Below are positions 1 to 13,667 of a stretch of DNA of 64,000 bases, in pieces. Where the stretch lies: positions 100,039 to 164,038 of the forward strand of contig JBBHKE010000765.1 in assembly GCA_037447655.1 (NCBI GenBank), written 5' to 3'. The notes beneath the pieces are model-generated. The model was not told where the DNA came from, did no database searches, and saw nothing but the letters and a program-made list of their open reading frames with translations. A program made the position numbers and the translations under genes. How positions within the stretch are numbered: position 1 is the stretch's first letter; each line of letters begins with the position of its first letter. The stretch is from Zygnema cylindricum (taxonomy: Eukaryota > Streptophyta > Zygnematophyceae > Zygnematales > Zygnemataceae).

Positions 1-189
1 CTTTGAAGCCGTCTATTAATAGGAACATTAACGCTTAGCATGCTTACATGCACAAGTTTCTGGTTACTTCCGTTTTGTCTTCTGAAACGGAAGCTGGGCA
101 TATGAGAGTACCTATCCACTATTAAGGCTTTCGATTCTCTCGAAATAGGGTGACTGAATGTTGCATTTATTTTTCTTTTTTTACTGCAG

Positions 190-3100
190 AGCTCTATCTA
201 ACAGCTCGCTCACTGGAGGAGTGCCAAACTTGGAAAACGACACAAGTTTGTTATTATTGTGAGAAATAATTTCATTTATCCTCTATGACTAGTCTTATGT
301 TATCACTTTGTGTTCTTGATTCTCCCACATTGATTTTATTCTAATTTTGGTTTCGGTTCTGTGGCTGTTCTGATTTTGGTCCCCACTAGTTATTATAGAT
401 GTCACCGCCATTTTTTTCTTTTCTCATTCTATAAAAACTTTGCAATTTATCGAAAGTCCTATGGTTTCACAGAAAAAGTACCGTGGAAAAAAATCAATAC
501 TTCTATTTCTCACTTTCAGCGGCATTAATGTGGGTTCCAGGGACTTAAGCTACAATTCACTTGGAGGAAATCTTTCATCAAATTTGGGAAATCTTACTGA
601 TTTAAATTCCCTGTAAGTTTGGAAAATTGTTTAAGTGAACAGAAATGGGAGTAAATTAAGTTAATGACTGGGTCACTGGATTTTGCTTGTTCCAATGGGA
701 ATATAATTTTAGATGAATATAATTTTTCACTTTGATTGGATTGTTCAAATCATGCTGTCTATTTAGTTCCTTTTTGTTCTCTGTGATACGACTTCCAAAA
801 GTGTACTTACAAAGAAAAAAGTGCTGTAATACCCACAGGAGTTACATCAAGTGGGTGTTTTGTGAGTTGTTCAGTAAATATCAGGGGTGAATTTCAAATT
901 ACGCGAAATTATGAGCCGCTGTTTACAAGTGGATAAAAATTTGAACAACTGAGGGTGGTTTCACATGTGGAAAAGGTATTGGATTTGACGTGTGCGGTCA
1001 CATCGCACGTGTGACGACAGCTCAGTTCGTAGACCTGGCAAAAGTTTGTTGCGCTACACCACCCATTGCTGTTAGAGTAAAGGAATTATTAGTGTAAAGG
1101 CGAAATTAGTATGTATAACACTGATTTAGTGTAGGGAGACGTTGCGTACTGTAGTCCACTCCCTTAGATACTGTTGTTAACACTGTTTTCGGCCAAAAAA
1201 AATCGCAACCAAATTAGTTTTATTAACTCTAATGGCGATGGGCGGTGTACTCTTGAAATTCTTGTTTAGGAAAAATCCACCCCCCCTGGGAATCTTCATT
1301 AAGTTTCATTATATTTTCGTGGCCAATCAAAATGAGTCGCTATTAGATTCTCCTTTCTTTTTGGAAGTGTGCACACTGATTAATCGTCTGATGTCTTGCA
1401 CGCTTAGGTGGCGAAGAAATACACCTAAAAATGTCTGTGTATTTCATAATGTTTGTGTCTAAATTTACATGTGCCTAATAAAAAGTTTTCAACAAAAAAC
1501 ATATTCATCGCTGAATTGTTTAAGCCGTACGAAAATCTGTCGTGGATTGTTCAAACTTGGGAGCAAAAGAAAATAATGTCGAACCGTGAGAAGCGGTTCA
1601 TTATTTTGGGTGTTAGGGTACTTGGGCTTAGTATCTGGTTCTTTTTTACAATTGGCATAAATTTGACTATTGAAAGCTGGAAATCCAGCAAAATGGTCAT
1701 GTTAAGCATATAGGAAAGTTTTGAAGCTATTTGCAACAGATGAAAACGTTGTTGCTTTCAGTTTTTTCTTTGGGAAAAATATAACAGTAAATCAGCTAAT
1801 TTATATATTTATTCTATCTCCAGAAAATGTGTAGTTATTTGTGATTATGTGTAGTTAATTCTCACTTCATGTACTTTCCTGGGCTTGCTTTTGGATGTTG
1901 TCATTGTAATGTTTCTTAGCTGTAACTGATGTAATTTTTAACTGTATATTTTACACTTCCCTCTGTTTGCTTAGTCCTTTTGTATTTCTGCAGAAACTTA
2001 GCGAATTGCAGTCTGACTGGAACAATTCCGGACACTATTTCAAACGTTAATCTTCAGACATTGTAAGCTACTTCTTGTCCTTTCCCATCCTCTTTTCATC
2101 TCTTTCCTCTCTTCTCCTCGTGCCTTTTCCCTCACCTTCTTTTCTTTTCCCTCCCGCATCCCATGTTTTTTTGAATTTCGTTCTCTGCCTCTTTTTTTAT
2201 TTTTGGACGTAAATGGAGATAATTGGGACGAAATAGTTTTCTGTGATTGGCTACAGCCACAATTTTTTTTGTAAATGCCGGCAGTGTAGACGACAAGCTA
2301 CATAAAATTTTGACCGAAAGTCGATTGCGGTACTTTTAGGATCGTTTTTGTGAAAATAAGTGTGCGAATTAATCCACAGCAACATTACCTCACTCATTAC
2401 AATCAGTATCATTTTGTGATTCGGCAAGTTTCATTTCATAATCGCAGTTGGCTAAAATTCATGTCTGATGTTTTCACATTGGGTGCGATCTATATAAACT
2501 TCTGTTCCATACTTGACAGTTTGGTTTTGACTTAGTCTAAAATATCATCTCAAACAGTTAATTCAGGTATTGTGTCACACTTTACTACAGGGATTACTGT
2601 GCAATAACTTTCATTGCACGCTTGAGGAATATTTTAGCAAAACCTATATCATGACGAATAAAGAACCTACACTTGTATTGTTACGAGCATTAATGTATTT
2701 TTCACATCAGATTTTCTCGATCACATATCTGATTTCCGTTTGGAGAGTTCCAATCGGAGGGTAAGAATCTTGTTTCTCCATCGCAATCGTCGGACTAATA
2801 ATCGGAATCATCAGATTAATTGTCCAACAAGTGTGCATGGAGAAAAAGTGTTCAAGTGGCCAAGAAAAAATCAGGGCTAATAATGCTACTCGGTGTAGCA
2901 TGGCGCTCTTAAAGAAAACATCGAAATAGCATTTTTAGAAAATCATCGCGCATAACAGCTAAAACTGCTCTTAATATTTTTTTCTGCACATCAGGTCCTT
3001 GGCAAACAATGCGTTAAATGGCACAATTCCTCTGCTTCTGGGCTCCAAGGCGAGTCTGGTATCTGTAGATCTATCGGAAAATATGCTCACAGGACCAATT

Positions 3101-6100
3101 CCTGCAACTCTTGTCAATCAAGCAAACATCACAACAAGGTAAGAGGTTCATCTTAGCATCTGCAACTTCCACATGCATATCAGAATGGAGAATTTATAGC
3201 CTTTGTTTCTGACGATTCAATTAAATGCATATGCCAGCATTACTTCTATTGCTGAAAAATTTCATGTCCAGTTGACAATCATTCGAACCATGGTTACGAC
3301 GTTATCTACCATAGGTAGTGTCGGTTTTACCGTGCATACCGGTGATAGTCAACGCTAATATATATGTCGAGCCCCCAGATTAGGTGGAGCCTACAGTAAT
3401 TTATATTGTACTACACGTATTCTCCTGATTTTCCTTTGGAAAAGTCACCAAACAGTCTCTTGTGCTCGTGTTGTCCATGGCGAATTTGTAATTTCTTTTG
3501 CAGGCTGTATGGAAATCCCCTTTGCGTTTCCAGTAACGCAAACTCTGTCCCAAGTGCAATCTGCACTAGTGAAGAGACACCTGTCGATTTTGCAATTTTG
3601 CATAATTCCTGTACAAGTACGGGTTGTTCTACTGGAGTACCAAATCCGGCAGTTACCACTGGTTCACTATGTCCTTGTGTTCACCCGTTTTATGTTATTA
3701 TGGCACTAACTGCACCTCCATTTGCATATATCTCACCTGAAGTGCAAGCTGAGTTTCAAACTTATATTGCAGTGAACCTCGGGATGGCTTCCAATCAGGT
3801 GAATTGCACTGCTCCTCTACAGCTCTGAAACAGAAAATTGATGGATATGATGGAATCGCCCTATTGTCATTTGGAAAGATCGTCATCACCTGTACAAGTG
3901 AATTCAGTAACACTTATGGAACTCAGTCAGCTCATCATTTGGTGATACTCTTTATCATATGTATATATGAACCGAATAACTCTCTTGCCGTCTTTATGAC
4001 TGAATTTTGTGTATCTGAACTGTTTAACATAGTGCGAGTGATTTCTTTTTTTCTGGACATAGCCGCTCGGAGTCTTAACTAACAGTGGTATTTAGTTGTG
4101 TGAAAATTGACCAGAAATGTATCTTTGGTCGAATTACTTGTATGCATCCTACTCGATTGATGCATTGTTTTTGTCCTTCTTTTGTTAAATTTGGAATCCA
4201 TCCCAGTCACATAATCTAATTCCTTATCTCATGAAAAGGGCAAGAGAAAATCAAAACACGGAAAAAAAAAATGTGGCACGATTAATGAAAATATCTGCTG
4301 ATCTAAATTTTATATTCTTGACAGTCGTGTCTCCCACTACACCGTGAATCGTTATTAGCCTTATGTACGCTATATCGGCACCCCAAAATTTTGACATTGA
4401 TACATTAAATATAATAAATTACACTATTTAAGGACGTGGACCATAATCTGCCACGTCTCCTGGCACTAAATTAGAATGAATGACTCTAATTTTTTCTTTA
4501 CACTAATAATTTTTATACGCTTATAACGATTCAAGGTGTACCACTCTGACATGAACACTTCAATATACAAGTTCAAAGTTCGCTTATCTTGAATTGTTGT
4601 TGTAAAAACAAACAAGCTGAGTGATGCTGATAATTTTTCAAAACCTCTATTAATGATATTAGTAGAGTCGGTCATTTTTTTAATGTCAACCATTTTTTGA
4701 TGTTTCCAGGTAGAGGCGGTCTCCATCAGCAGTCTCGGTTACAATAATAATTTTGTCGTTACTTTAGCGTTTTTTCCTTCGGATTCATCAACTTCTCTTA
4801 CACAAACACAACAATTGAATGTCAGTCGAACCCTCTCCAATCACGTTATCCCATCGGATGCCCGTTTTGGGCCTATGTCTGTGATTGGTTTCACAAGCAG
4901 CCAACTAACAACAGCAAGTGGGTGTTTCTCTTTTTACCTTTAGTTAAGGCTCCTCTCCTATTTGTGTTCACACATTTGGAATAGCATTGTTAGCATTCTG
5001 TGTGGTTCTGTTTGTGTTTCAAAAGTGAAAATCAAAAGTTAATTTGCTCATTTTACGCACTTTGTGATAGGTTCCAAGCAGTTTCTGTCAGTCCAGTGAC
5101 AGAATAGAATGAGAAACAGATGTCAAAATAATAAGTCTCTACAGTCTGTAGTGTTTCAATATTTAGCCGAACGCCGCCTCGGTTTCAGCGCTTTCCAAAA
5201 ATATTTTTTTGGGATATGTCGAAAGGGTTCATTTTAAATTTGTACCTTACCGTGGCAAATTTGTAGTGTTGTATATCGGAAAATTTCTTATCGCGATAAA
5301 TCCGATGCTCGATGTATAGAATATCGAACGGACAGAGGTCCGATGTATCGCTCCGGGACCAACAGAAATTATCGCGATGTATTTGGTGGGAGATGAGTGT
5401 CCTTACAGATTTAGTAAAAAAAAATCGGCAGACCGGCGTACAGAGATATAGCGATAGTCATCGACCCGATAACTCATCGCGATATATCGTAATTTCATTG
5501 CGATATTTCTCGTTATATCGAATCGATATGTTGATTATCGGCAGGTCAAAAAAGGCACTTATCGAATATCGGCAAGAGGATCTCCATACACAACACTACA
5601 AATTTGAGAAAAAGATTGTGCTATTATTTACAATACGTTTTGGGGAAACTGTTGAAGTTACAGTTGATCGCAACGAATGTAAAATGTTTTTAAGTTCTCA
5701 TAGTTTATCATTCAAATGTGAGGAAAGCTTATAAAAAACATTTAACATACCGAAGGTAGGATGTCTACTAGCCACCCAATGAACCAAATTTGAAAAAAGT
5801 CTTGCATGTTACATCCCATAGTTTTCTAAAGCTAATGTGAGCAAATCAGATAACTCGTACTTTCACACCAGATGAGGGAAACTTCAGAAATTCATCTTCC
5901 GTCGTGTCACAGGTAAGGAAAAATCAGAGCTAAAAATGCACATAATTTTTGGCTGATATTGATACAAATTCAACATTGGAAGTACTACGGTAATAACGAG
6001 TGGGAAAATAAGGTAATACAATCCACATAATTTCATCTGTTGAGGCAACGGATGTTCGGTTTTTGCAATCCGCAAAGGTTTCTTTGGTAAACACTTCTGT

Positions 6101-9100
6101 CCTTTATTCAAGGTGAGCATGCGACTAATTAAACTGAGTGATCTACATGATTTCAAATTCAGGTGGAGGCGGTTCGTCATTCGCAGTATGGAAAATTGTC
6201 GTTATTGTTCTTTCTTCAACTGCAAGTATTTTATTGGCAGCAGCTCTAATACTGAAATTTTATGGCAACCGGTTCTTTCCTGGTATAGAGCTTTTGACTT
6301 TTTTTCCCATTTTACCTCTTTTCCTTTCTTACATTTTGTTTTTAAAATACTCCAACAGTACAACCGCCAATCTTGTCTCTCATTCTCACGTCTAAACTTG
6401 AGCTTTATAGACCACATTTTCTGAGAGATTCGACTATGCCATTTGGTGGACCGATTTCATAATAAAATCTTTTATTTGAAATTACAAATGCTTTCTTTTT
6501 CTTGGGAAGATGGTTGAGCCCCTAGTGCCTCCACTTTTCTGAATTATGTTCCTGTGTCAATGTTTTAAAGATCTAAAGTAGTTTTTACATCTTAAAATAG
6601 GTCTTACGCAATCAACCAACAGTTAGACGTTACAAGATGCTTTTTTACTGTAGACCACAATTGATTCCTCAACAGCAAATGCTAGAATATGGAAACCAGT
6701 CATGGCATCTTCTTTGATCAGTTAAACTGCATTCTGAAATAGAGCAATTTCAATTCTCTCAGACAAGAATTTTTCCACATTCTTTTCACGGATACTGCTT
6801 TTGTTTTGCAGGCGATACTCGCTCGAAATTCGAGAAAGAAATTGCGGGTAATTTTACCGAACATTTCACTTTGGCTGAAATTAAAGCGGCAACAAATGAT
6901 TTTAACGAGGAAAATAAGCTTGGAGAGGGAGGCTTTGGAGTGGTCTATAAAGGAGTCTACGCTGATGGTACGGAATGGGCTGTAAAGCGGGCCAAAGAGA
7001 CACTTGTAGAAAGTGAAGCCTTATTTCAAGACGAAGTTCGAGCGATTTCCAAACTTAACCATGTAAATATCGTGAAATTACTCGGTTATTGCGATGACAA
7101 GCCAGATCATATTCTAATCTATGAACTCTGCTCTAATGGGAACCTTTCTCAACATTTGTGGAACAGAACAGGTAATTTCTAATCAAATAAATGTAAGAGT
7201 ATGAATCTTGATGCTTCAATTACATAAAATGTTCCATGTGAAATGCAGCGGTCACTCTGATGTAGGATAATTGGTCTAAACTCACGTTGTTATGAAATAA
7301 TGACATGTTGAATGGCGACTTAAATGGTCAAGATTATGAATAAGATGAGCAGTGTGTATTGTACATGGTTTTTGAAAAGCAAACCACCACTTAGTTTAGT
7401 TTAGCGGTTCCAATTTGCCTCCTAGGTTGTTTGGACACGCGAAAAAACGAAAATGACATGATGAAGTGGAGCTATGAACACCTGAACTTATTTATTATGA
7501 TTTGGCAGGAGACCTAAGATCTGATAGTCCACCTCAAAATGTGGAGTAAAACGTCCTGCGTACATCAATTTAATCATATGACTCCTACAATTGCTTATTC
7601 ACGTTATATTTATTATAGGTAAGTCATTTAGATGTCACTGTAAAATGTCGTGGGTGTGGCATGTTAATAGCAGCTGGTGCCCCTCTCACCTTTAAGGAGA
7701 GAGTCCGCATCGCTCGTGAATCGGCCGAGGGTCTTCAGTACATGCACACATTTGTGACACCTGGCATCATTCATCGAGACGTAAAGAGCGAAAACATATT
7801 TTTGGACAAAAACCTTCAGGTACGAATTGGTATCACACAGGATTACTTCAATCAAAGTATCACTGAATCTCCCAAAGTGAGGATTTAAAATGAATAAATA
7901 AAAGTTAGTCAAAATATTTTATCTGATCGACATCAAACTCAGAAAGATATCCAGTTTTATGATCTGGTTACATGCATTCAGCTAGATTATAGAAATGTGA
8001 ACCTAGGAGAATGGAGAGAACCAATGTCGATGCAATGTGCCAATCCAATCAGACTAATAATATGTAACAATTGATCGAACGAGTATTCTCAAGTAATCTA
8101 GACCCAAGTTGACTGCGTGCAAGCAGGCTGGCTGTCGCTTTGCGGTTATTTTAGCTTGAGTGACTTGGGCCTCAATGTTGTTTAATTGGTGATTCATGTA
8201 TTAGCAATACAGCCAAAAAAGTGCATTGTGTAGTAAGTTACAGTAAATCTTAGTAAATTGACCCAACCCTTTTGATCATTATGTCTTATCCTTTCACATT
8301 TTTACCTGTGACATCCGAACCAAAATCTGTACGCAGAGTTTCTTCAAACTACTAGAGCTTCCTTGGGAACAAGCAATGTTCTTTCGAATATTTATTATTT
8401 TTAATAATTTTTGTACTGTTCTTGCCTTTATTTTATCAGTCTCTACACATAGTGTTCCAAAACGTCTACATTTACAATTATTCTTTCTGAATCCATTCTT
8501 CCTGATAGGTCTATCTATGTCGACAACAGCCGTAAATCCTTTCATTACCACTCTTATCCTTATCCCATTCCAATCCCAAATTTTACTGGTTTTTTTCCAG
8601 GCGAAAGTAGCCGATTTCAGTTTACTTAAGAAACTTCCTGTGGGAGGATCTGAGTTTTCCCAGCGGAGCATTCATATAGCAGGAACTCCAGGTAGGTTCT
8701 ACAGCCCAAGAAAAATGTAGTTTTCTCTTCGCTTGTTCTCTTTCCCTCTCTTTCCTTCCTTCACCTTTCTGTTCTCCCCCATCACACATTCCAATTAAAC
8801 TCCACTCTTTTATTTTGCCCCCTCTCCCACCTCCCTCTTTCATCCACCATTTCAAATGTGTTGAGTATTTCCGATGTTCTTTCTGCCTTTTTGTTTTCAT
8901 AAAGAAGTTATGGGTGGTGGGAGGGTGTGATACTGATTCAGGATACATGGATCCGGAGTATTTTCGGACGCTTGAAGTAACAGCAAAGAGTGACGTGTAC
9001 AGGTAAGTTTCAGCTAAAAAAAGTATGAAAATTTGGAATGCACTTCAGGAACATGAAATAGTCTTTAGGCAAAAATACGCAACTTTGCCTTACGAATTAT

Positions 9101-9921
9101 GAAAACTTAGTTTTGAAAAGCGGAATTAAAAGAGATTGTGTTTGGAATTGCTTGCAGCTTTGGTGTGGTCTTATTGGAACTCATCACAAGGAAACCTCCA
9201 ATCTTCAAGCTCAAGGATTCGAATGATTCGACGAGTCTGGCTTCTTGGGTAAGTACCTAGCACTTTCTCTCTCTCTTTTTTCTTTTTTTAACATCCCTTG
9301 CTACTGTGGCTAATGTTATTAATTTTCCAGAAATGTCAAGTTTTTAAAACTCGAAAACTGGTTATCGAGCATTTCTCAACAGCACCAAACAGAAATCCGA
9401 AAGTAAAAAGTCATTCAAAGGGATGTCATGAACGAAAGCGTGTTTGGTGATTTATTTATGAAACACATAAGCGCTAGAACTGTAAATCCTGTTGTTGCTA
9501 AATTTGTGAGCTAAAGGTTGATATCTTTCTTACTTAACTACTGTGTATGGGGTGGCTGGGACATTTTCTACAGGCTACGCCGTATATCAAAATCGGCCAA
9601 GTAAATGCTATAGTTGATCCTGACCTCAAAGATACTGATTATTCAATAGAATCCCTCGAAAAATTGGCGGGCTTGGCAGTGGAATGCGTGGAAAGGTTAA
9701 GCATGGATCGGCCCGATATGACTGAGGTGGTAAGTCGCCTCGTGTCCCTTCATTATGGAGATGAGCGATTGCAAAGACAGTTACAAGGAACAAAGGGAAT
9801 GCAGGGAGCAGAAAGCCTAGACGAGCCTTTTTTGACTGACGATAGCTCTTACTCCATAGAGATGGCAAGTAATAATGTGTCGTTTATGACAAAGCAGTTC
9901 ATGTTTACTCCAAGGGACTGA
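190..9921 (+). CDS. LRR receptor-like protein kinase, LRR-VIII-1 type (5' end outside window)
   Basis: Thirteen coding exons are visible: 190-258, 541-612, 1994-2062, 2995-3138, 3504-3798, 4710-4917, 6163-6282, 6812-7171, 7674-7819, 8601-8691, 8942-9002, 9158-9248 and 9574-9921. All have GT/AG borders and matching phases, giving 690 codons plus stop. The first four are phase-2 exons of 69, 72, 69 and 144 nt, each 23-24 codons or two such units, the usual LRR exon design. A Cys-containing juxtamembrane domain (CPC near 3690), a single membrane segment (residues ~297-318) and a protein kinase follow. The kinase has the glycine loop GEGGFG, Lys384 in AVK, HRD (Asp481), MDPEY and the DVYSFG region across an intron. 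Order and exon pattern fit plant LRR-VIII-1 plasma-membrane receptor kinases. The DFG motif reads DFS (499-501), which is odd. The ligand is unknown. Introns hold MITEs at 1055, 2738, 4338 and 5256; I see nothing in the others. Confidence 0.9.
1055..1249. mobile_element. TA-superfamily MITE in RLK intron
   Basis: A 195-bp element in the second visible intron. The left end TACACCACCCATTGCTGTTA and the right end (reverse complement TACACCGCCCATCGCCATTA) form terminal inverted repeats. TA lies at both edges, as in the other members of this family. It has no coding capacity. Confidence 0.8.
2738..2897. mobile_element. Partial TA-superfamily MITE (family B, right part)
   Basis: The 160 bp match the right half of the family B elements at 10895 and 47989: the motif ACAAGTGTGCATGGAGAAAA, then GTTCAAGTGGCC, then a decayed CGGTGTA end. 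The matching left end is not visible, so the copy is truncated or badly decayed. It lies in the intron between exons 1994-2062 and 2995-3138. Confidence 0.6.
4338..4540. mobile_element. TA-superfamily MITE (family D, copy 1)
   Basis: A 203-bp element with left end TACACCGTGAATCGTTATTA and right end AACGATTCAAGGTGTA. The interior block around ACGTGGACCATAATCTGCCA is almost identical to the element at 22204-22460. It sits in the RLK intron 3799-4709. Confidence 0.85.
5256..5606. mobile_element. Foldback repeat with TATCGCGATA-rich interior
   Basis: The ends CAAATTTGTAGTGTTGTAT and ATACACAACACTACAAATTTG are near-perfect inverted repeats. The interior is rich in TATCG and CGATA words. A related fragment lies at 55740-55912. 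It is non-coding as far as I can see; the ORF crossing it is not protein-like. The superfamily is undecided because no clean target duplication was identified. Confidence 0.65.
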
Positions 9922-10894
9922 CGTCCAATTTTTTTCATTGGTTCAAATTCAGCTGTATCAAATTCGTCTTTTTAATTCGAGTACACCAAATTCACGGTTT
10001 CATTGTTTCAATTTATATTCTTTCATTGTTTTATCTTTGATGTAACACCACAAGGAGAACTTTTTTAAGTGATATTAGAAAAGTCACAGTAACCAATTGG
10101 TGTGTCAACGGAGTGTGTGCTTCACTGTATGACGACACATTTCTCCTTTCTCCCTTAAGAAGCATGTGAAAGGATACGTTAAAATGGCATTGCCGAAAGA
10201 TTGAGATGCTACTCGTACAGTGCAACAGGTCACATCACCTGTACATTAGCATAGAACCTTAGGCTAGCGTTAATTGTCAGTTAACTGCCAGTCAAAGTCT
10301 AGTTAATCTCCCTATTAGTTTCTTAAATAGCTCCTATGTAACTGCTAGTTCTAGTGATTGGCGCTAGTCTTTGTGTGACCAAGAGTTCTAGACCACACCA
10401 ACTCTAGTCAAAGAGACAGACTTTATTGAGGTAAAGCTAGCGCATTCAACTTGTATCAAACTCAAGTGGACGATTAATCTCCTCGTAAAATTTACCTAGT
10501 TTTGCTCTTCCCGATGTTATTCGTTCAACAAGTTATGGGCTTTTTTTCCTATGCAATCAAACAGATTAACAAATTGAATGGAGACAGTTTTTTGCTATTG
10601 AAAATATTTCGTAGAATTCTTCATTTCATGTAAGAAAGTGTTGTTATTTTTCTCTGTGGGGATAAAAAACGCCCCGATGATACCACAACTACTTTAATGC
10701 CGGAAGCCAAAAAAATCATCAAAAAAATCATCCGTCTGGAGCAGTTGAAGGACAAAATGTTTTCACAAGCCTCATTTTAGCTTGAAAACTTAAGTGAGAA
10801 ATCGAAATTGTTTGGAGCTCGGTGATGCTGTAGTAGGCATGGGACTGGTTGGAAATGATCATAAGATTCGCTCAGGGTCATTTGTCCTCTGTAC
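9922..10894. other. Intergenic, 3' of RLK
   Basis: This stretch holds the AT-rich 3' flank of the receptor kinase gene, including its untranslated region. I see no gene and no clear repeat. Confidence 0.5.
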
Positions 10895-11114
10895 TACACC
10901 GCTAATCAATATTAGTGTTAATTTTTTTTTCGCCGCTTAAAACATCTTATCTCCGTGCACACTTGCCCGATTGTCAATCCGACGGTTGCCATTGGAAGGC
11001 AAGATTCTCACCTTCTTATTGGTGGTCTCCGATTGACAATCCGACAAGTGTGCACGGAGATAAAATGTTTTAAGTGGCGAAAAAAAAATAGCACTAATAT
11101 CGATTAACGGTGTA
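10895..11114. mobile_element. TA-superfamily MITE (family B, copy 1)
   Basis: A 220-bp near-palindromic element. The outer ends are TACACCGCTAATC and GATTAACGGTGTA. Inside them lie inverted blocks AAAACATCTTATCTCCGTGC and GCACGGAGATAAAATGTTTT, so the element could fold almost end to end. Sister copies are at 30568, 31431, 34022 and 47989. Confidence 0.9.
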
Positions 11115-11340
11115 CTTCTGATGGAGGAGAACAGTCCCAATTCTTAACACTTTGGGACAGAGATGGAAGTATTATCGAAACCCTTGGTTACCTAGTAGCC
11201 AATAAATTCCAAGATTTTGCTTCCAGGAGGCCAAAACTGTCAGTTTAACAGCGCATGGAACACCTATTCCTGCCACGTCACATGGTACAATTTTGTTGAA
11301 GGAGATTTGAGGTGAGATTGAGATAGCGTAACTGACGCGC

Positions 11341-11951
11341 TACACCGCGAATCGTAATTAGAGTAAATTACTCTAATTCGGTCGCTCGAAATTTCGACTC
11401 TATGACATCAAATAGAGTAAATGACTCTAATTTTTTCATTATTCTAATTTAGGTAAGGTTTAATTAGCGTAAAAAATTGTAATATAGGTTCGTTTTAAAT
11501 AGTGTGGTGTACGGACGACGTTCGACCGTGCAAAACTGTACTTTTTTAAGTAAAAAGGTACAAATAATGATTTAATAGAATCGTGCTCGCACGTGAAATC
11601 GCACTAAACGAAAAGTCAATCACATCGAAAACAAGCCGTTCGCATAACTCTCGTCCGTCGACAGCATTGTCGTCAGTGTGAACATTAACTGACATTCAGC
11701 GCGACAAATGATACTAACGTCATAATGACGTCAAAACTATACGGACTGACAAATTTTGTTTGTATACCTAATTTAGTGTTCATAATTTCATAATTATTGC
11801 CGACATAACCCAATATAGAGTACTAAAATAAATTAGAGTAAACTTCCTCTGTGAAAAAGTTATATCACATAAATTAGAGTTCATTACTCTAATTGTTTTT
11901 TTTTGTTTTTTCTCTATTTTTTTCATTACTCTAATTACGATTCGCGGTGTA
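11341..11951. mobile_element. TA-superfamily element (family C, copy 1)
   Basis: A 611-bp element with terminal inverted repeats TACACCGCGAATCGTAATTA and TAATTACGATTCGCGGTGTA. The interior is rich in ACTCTAATT words. It is related to the element at 45025-45540, whose TA target duplication is proven by an empty site at about 53190. No ORF is present. Confidence 0.9.
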
Positions 11952-11995
11952 CTGTCGGCTTTGTGAGCAGAAAATTAAGGCTGTATAAGATCTGC

Positions 11996-12105
11996 GTCAG
12001 TTTATAAAAATACGAAAATGTGCAAATGATTATGTGTCAGTTTATAAAATACGAAAATGTGCAAATAATTATGTGTCAGTTTATAAAATACGAAATGTGC
12101 AAATA
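11996..12105. repeat. Tandem repeat, ~40-bp unit x 3
   Basis: Three consecutive units begin GTCAGTTTATAAAA at about 11996, 12036 and 12075 and share ACGAAAATGTGCAAAT. The last unit decays at its end. It is non-coding. The flanking 11952-13032 is otherwise AT-rich sequence without a visible gene. Confidence 0.85.
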
Positions 12106-13032
12106 AATTTTCGAGTCGAGGTGTTTACAAAAGGGTTTTGCTTGCTGCAAAAACATTAAGGTGCTGTTCGCAGAAAATGAATGCGGCAAATTTCCACAGT
12201 GGATGATTATTCATGTTTGTACTTGTTTCCTTTCAATGTGTTTTCCGTTGGACAGTTATATCCAGTTCTTCAGGTATTTTATGCTTATTTTTACATAACA
12301 TTTCAGCGACACGGCATTGAAAAGTAATAATAATAATTACTTATTAGTTAATTATTATCATTTATTTATAATTATTGTTTCTTAATTCGGTGGATGAAAA
12401 GTACATGATGATGGTGGCATATTTAAATTCCCAAAGTAAAAAATTTGAAGTCAAAGTTCTTCTTTGAAGTCAAAGCCCCAAAGTTCTTCGTTTTTTTAGT
12501 GAATTGTTGATGCGCAAATAACTAAATAAGTGATATTGCTCCTAACACAAATACTTGTTTTGTTTTTGTCGTTTTGTAGAAAATGCCGTACAAACAATGT
12601 ACGGAATGAATAAATAGCTAGTAGACTTTCTGAATTGTACGGCTGTAACTTCGTTTTATGAATAAGGTTGTATGCCAATACAAGTTATACCACTAAAGAG
12701 TGCAATTTAAATAGTATCCCTTCCGATTCCCAATACAAGTTATTTATCCTTATTATCTACTTAAAATAAAACATCATTTACCCATAATTATCAACAGTGA
12801 AGAAAACCTACCTTGCGTATTTATATTTATATATTATTCTTCACGAGATAACCATCTAAACAGAATATGGGGGACCAATAAAGAGATTATTACAGATAAA
12901 AACAAAAAAGACGTGCGTAGATCGCCAAACCCGACAAATAAAACTTCAATTTGTTAAAATATAGTACTTCATAATTTTCTCCCAAAATATCTCCCTCAAT
13001 AGTTTTTTGTAAATACATCTAAATGGAAAAAC

Positions 13033-13281
13033 CATAGTTCAAAAGTAGGTGAAAGTAGGCCCATACAATATGCATATTGTATACAATATGACCTTAAGAC
13101 CCATAGGACCAATTAAAGCATTCGGACCAAATTATTTTATTTAAACCGTCAGATTCGGACAATCGGACGGTCGCTGATCAAAGTAGCGATCTAAGAAGAT
13201 CACATGGAAAGCCCATAACACAACTTACGTTAAAGGCGCCTACCAAAGGCCTACCATAAAAACGCCTACTTTTGAACTATG
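13033..13281. mobile_element. hAT-like MITE, family G copy 1
   Basis: A 249-bp element with ends CATAGTTCAAAAGTAGG and CCTACTTTTGAACTATG. The flanking 8-bp duplications are GGAAAAAC (13025-13032) and GAAAAAAC (13282-13289), one mismatch. TIRs starting with CA and 8-bp TSDs are the hAT hallmark. Four sister copies lie in the window. Confidence 0.9.
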
Positions 13282-13667
13282 GAAAAAACCCTATAAAATA
13301 CAATATTGTACTGTACTGTACTGAAAACCTTATGTGTGTAAAATACGGGGGCGACTCCTTTTTCGCTAATATAAAAAAATAAAAATACGTGTGACATCTT
13401 GCTAGGTAATTCCCACGTGTATAGCTAATCGTTATTTACCGTGCCATTTTTCAACATTTGAAACAAGCCTTCGTTAAATAGCTCGTACAGCAGCCATACT
13501 ACTGTACATCCTACAACAATATATTCGTACTTTATAATTGTGCAATGGATCCATCAAATAAAATGACTTTTCGATTCTCGAATGGTGACGACTTTCTTCT
13601 ATCCGTACAGTTTATTGGGATATGGAAAATGGCGGGGGATAATGTATTGCATCCATTTTGTAGGGGA

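Noticed and set aside
6113-6424. 103-residue ORF overlapping the receptor membrane exon
   Set aside because: Out of frame with the splice-consistent receptor reading; the in-frame exon 6163-6282 gives the membrane segment.
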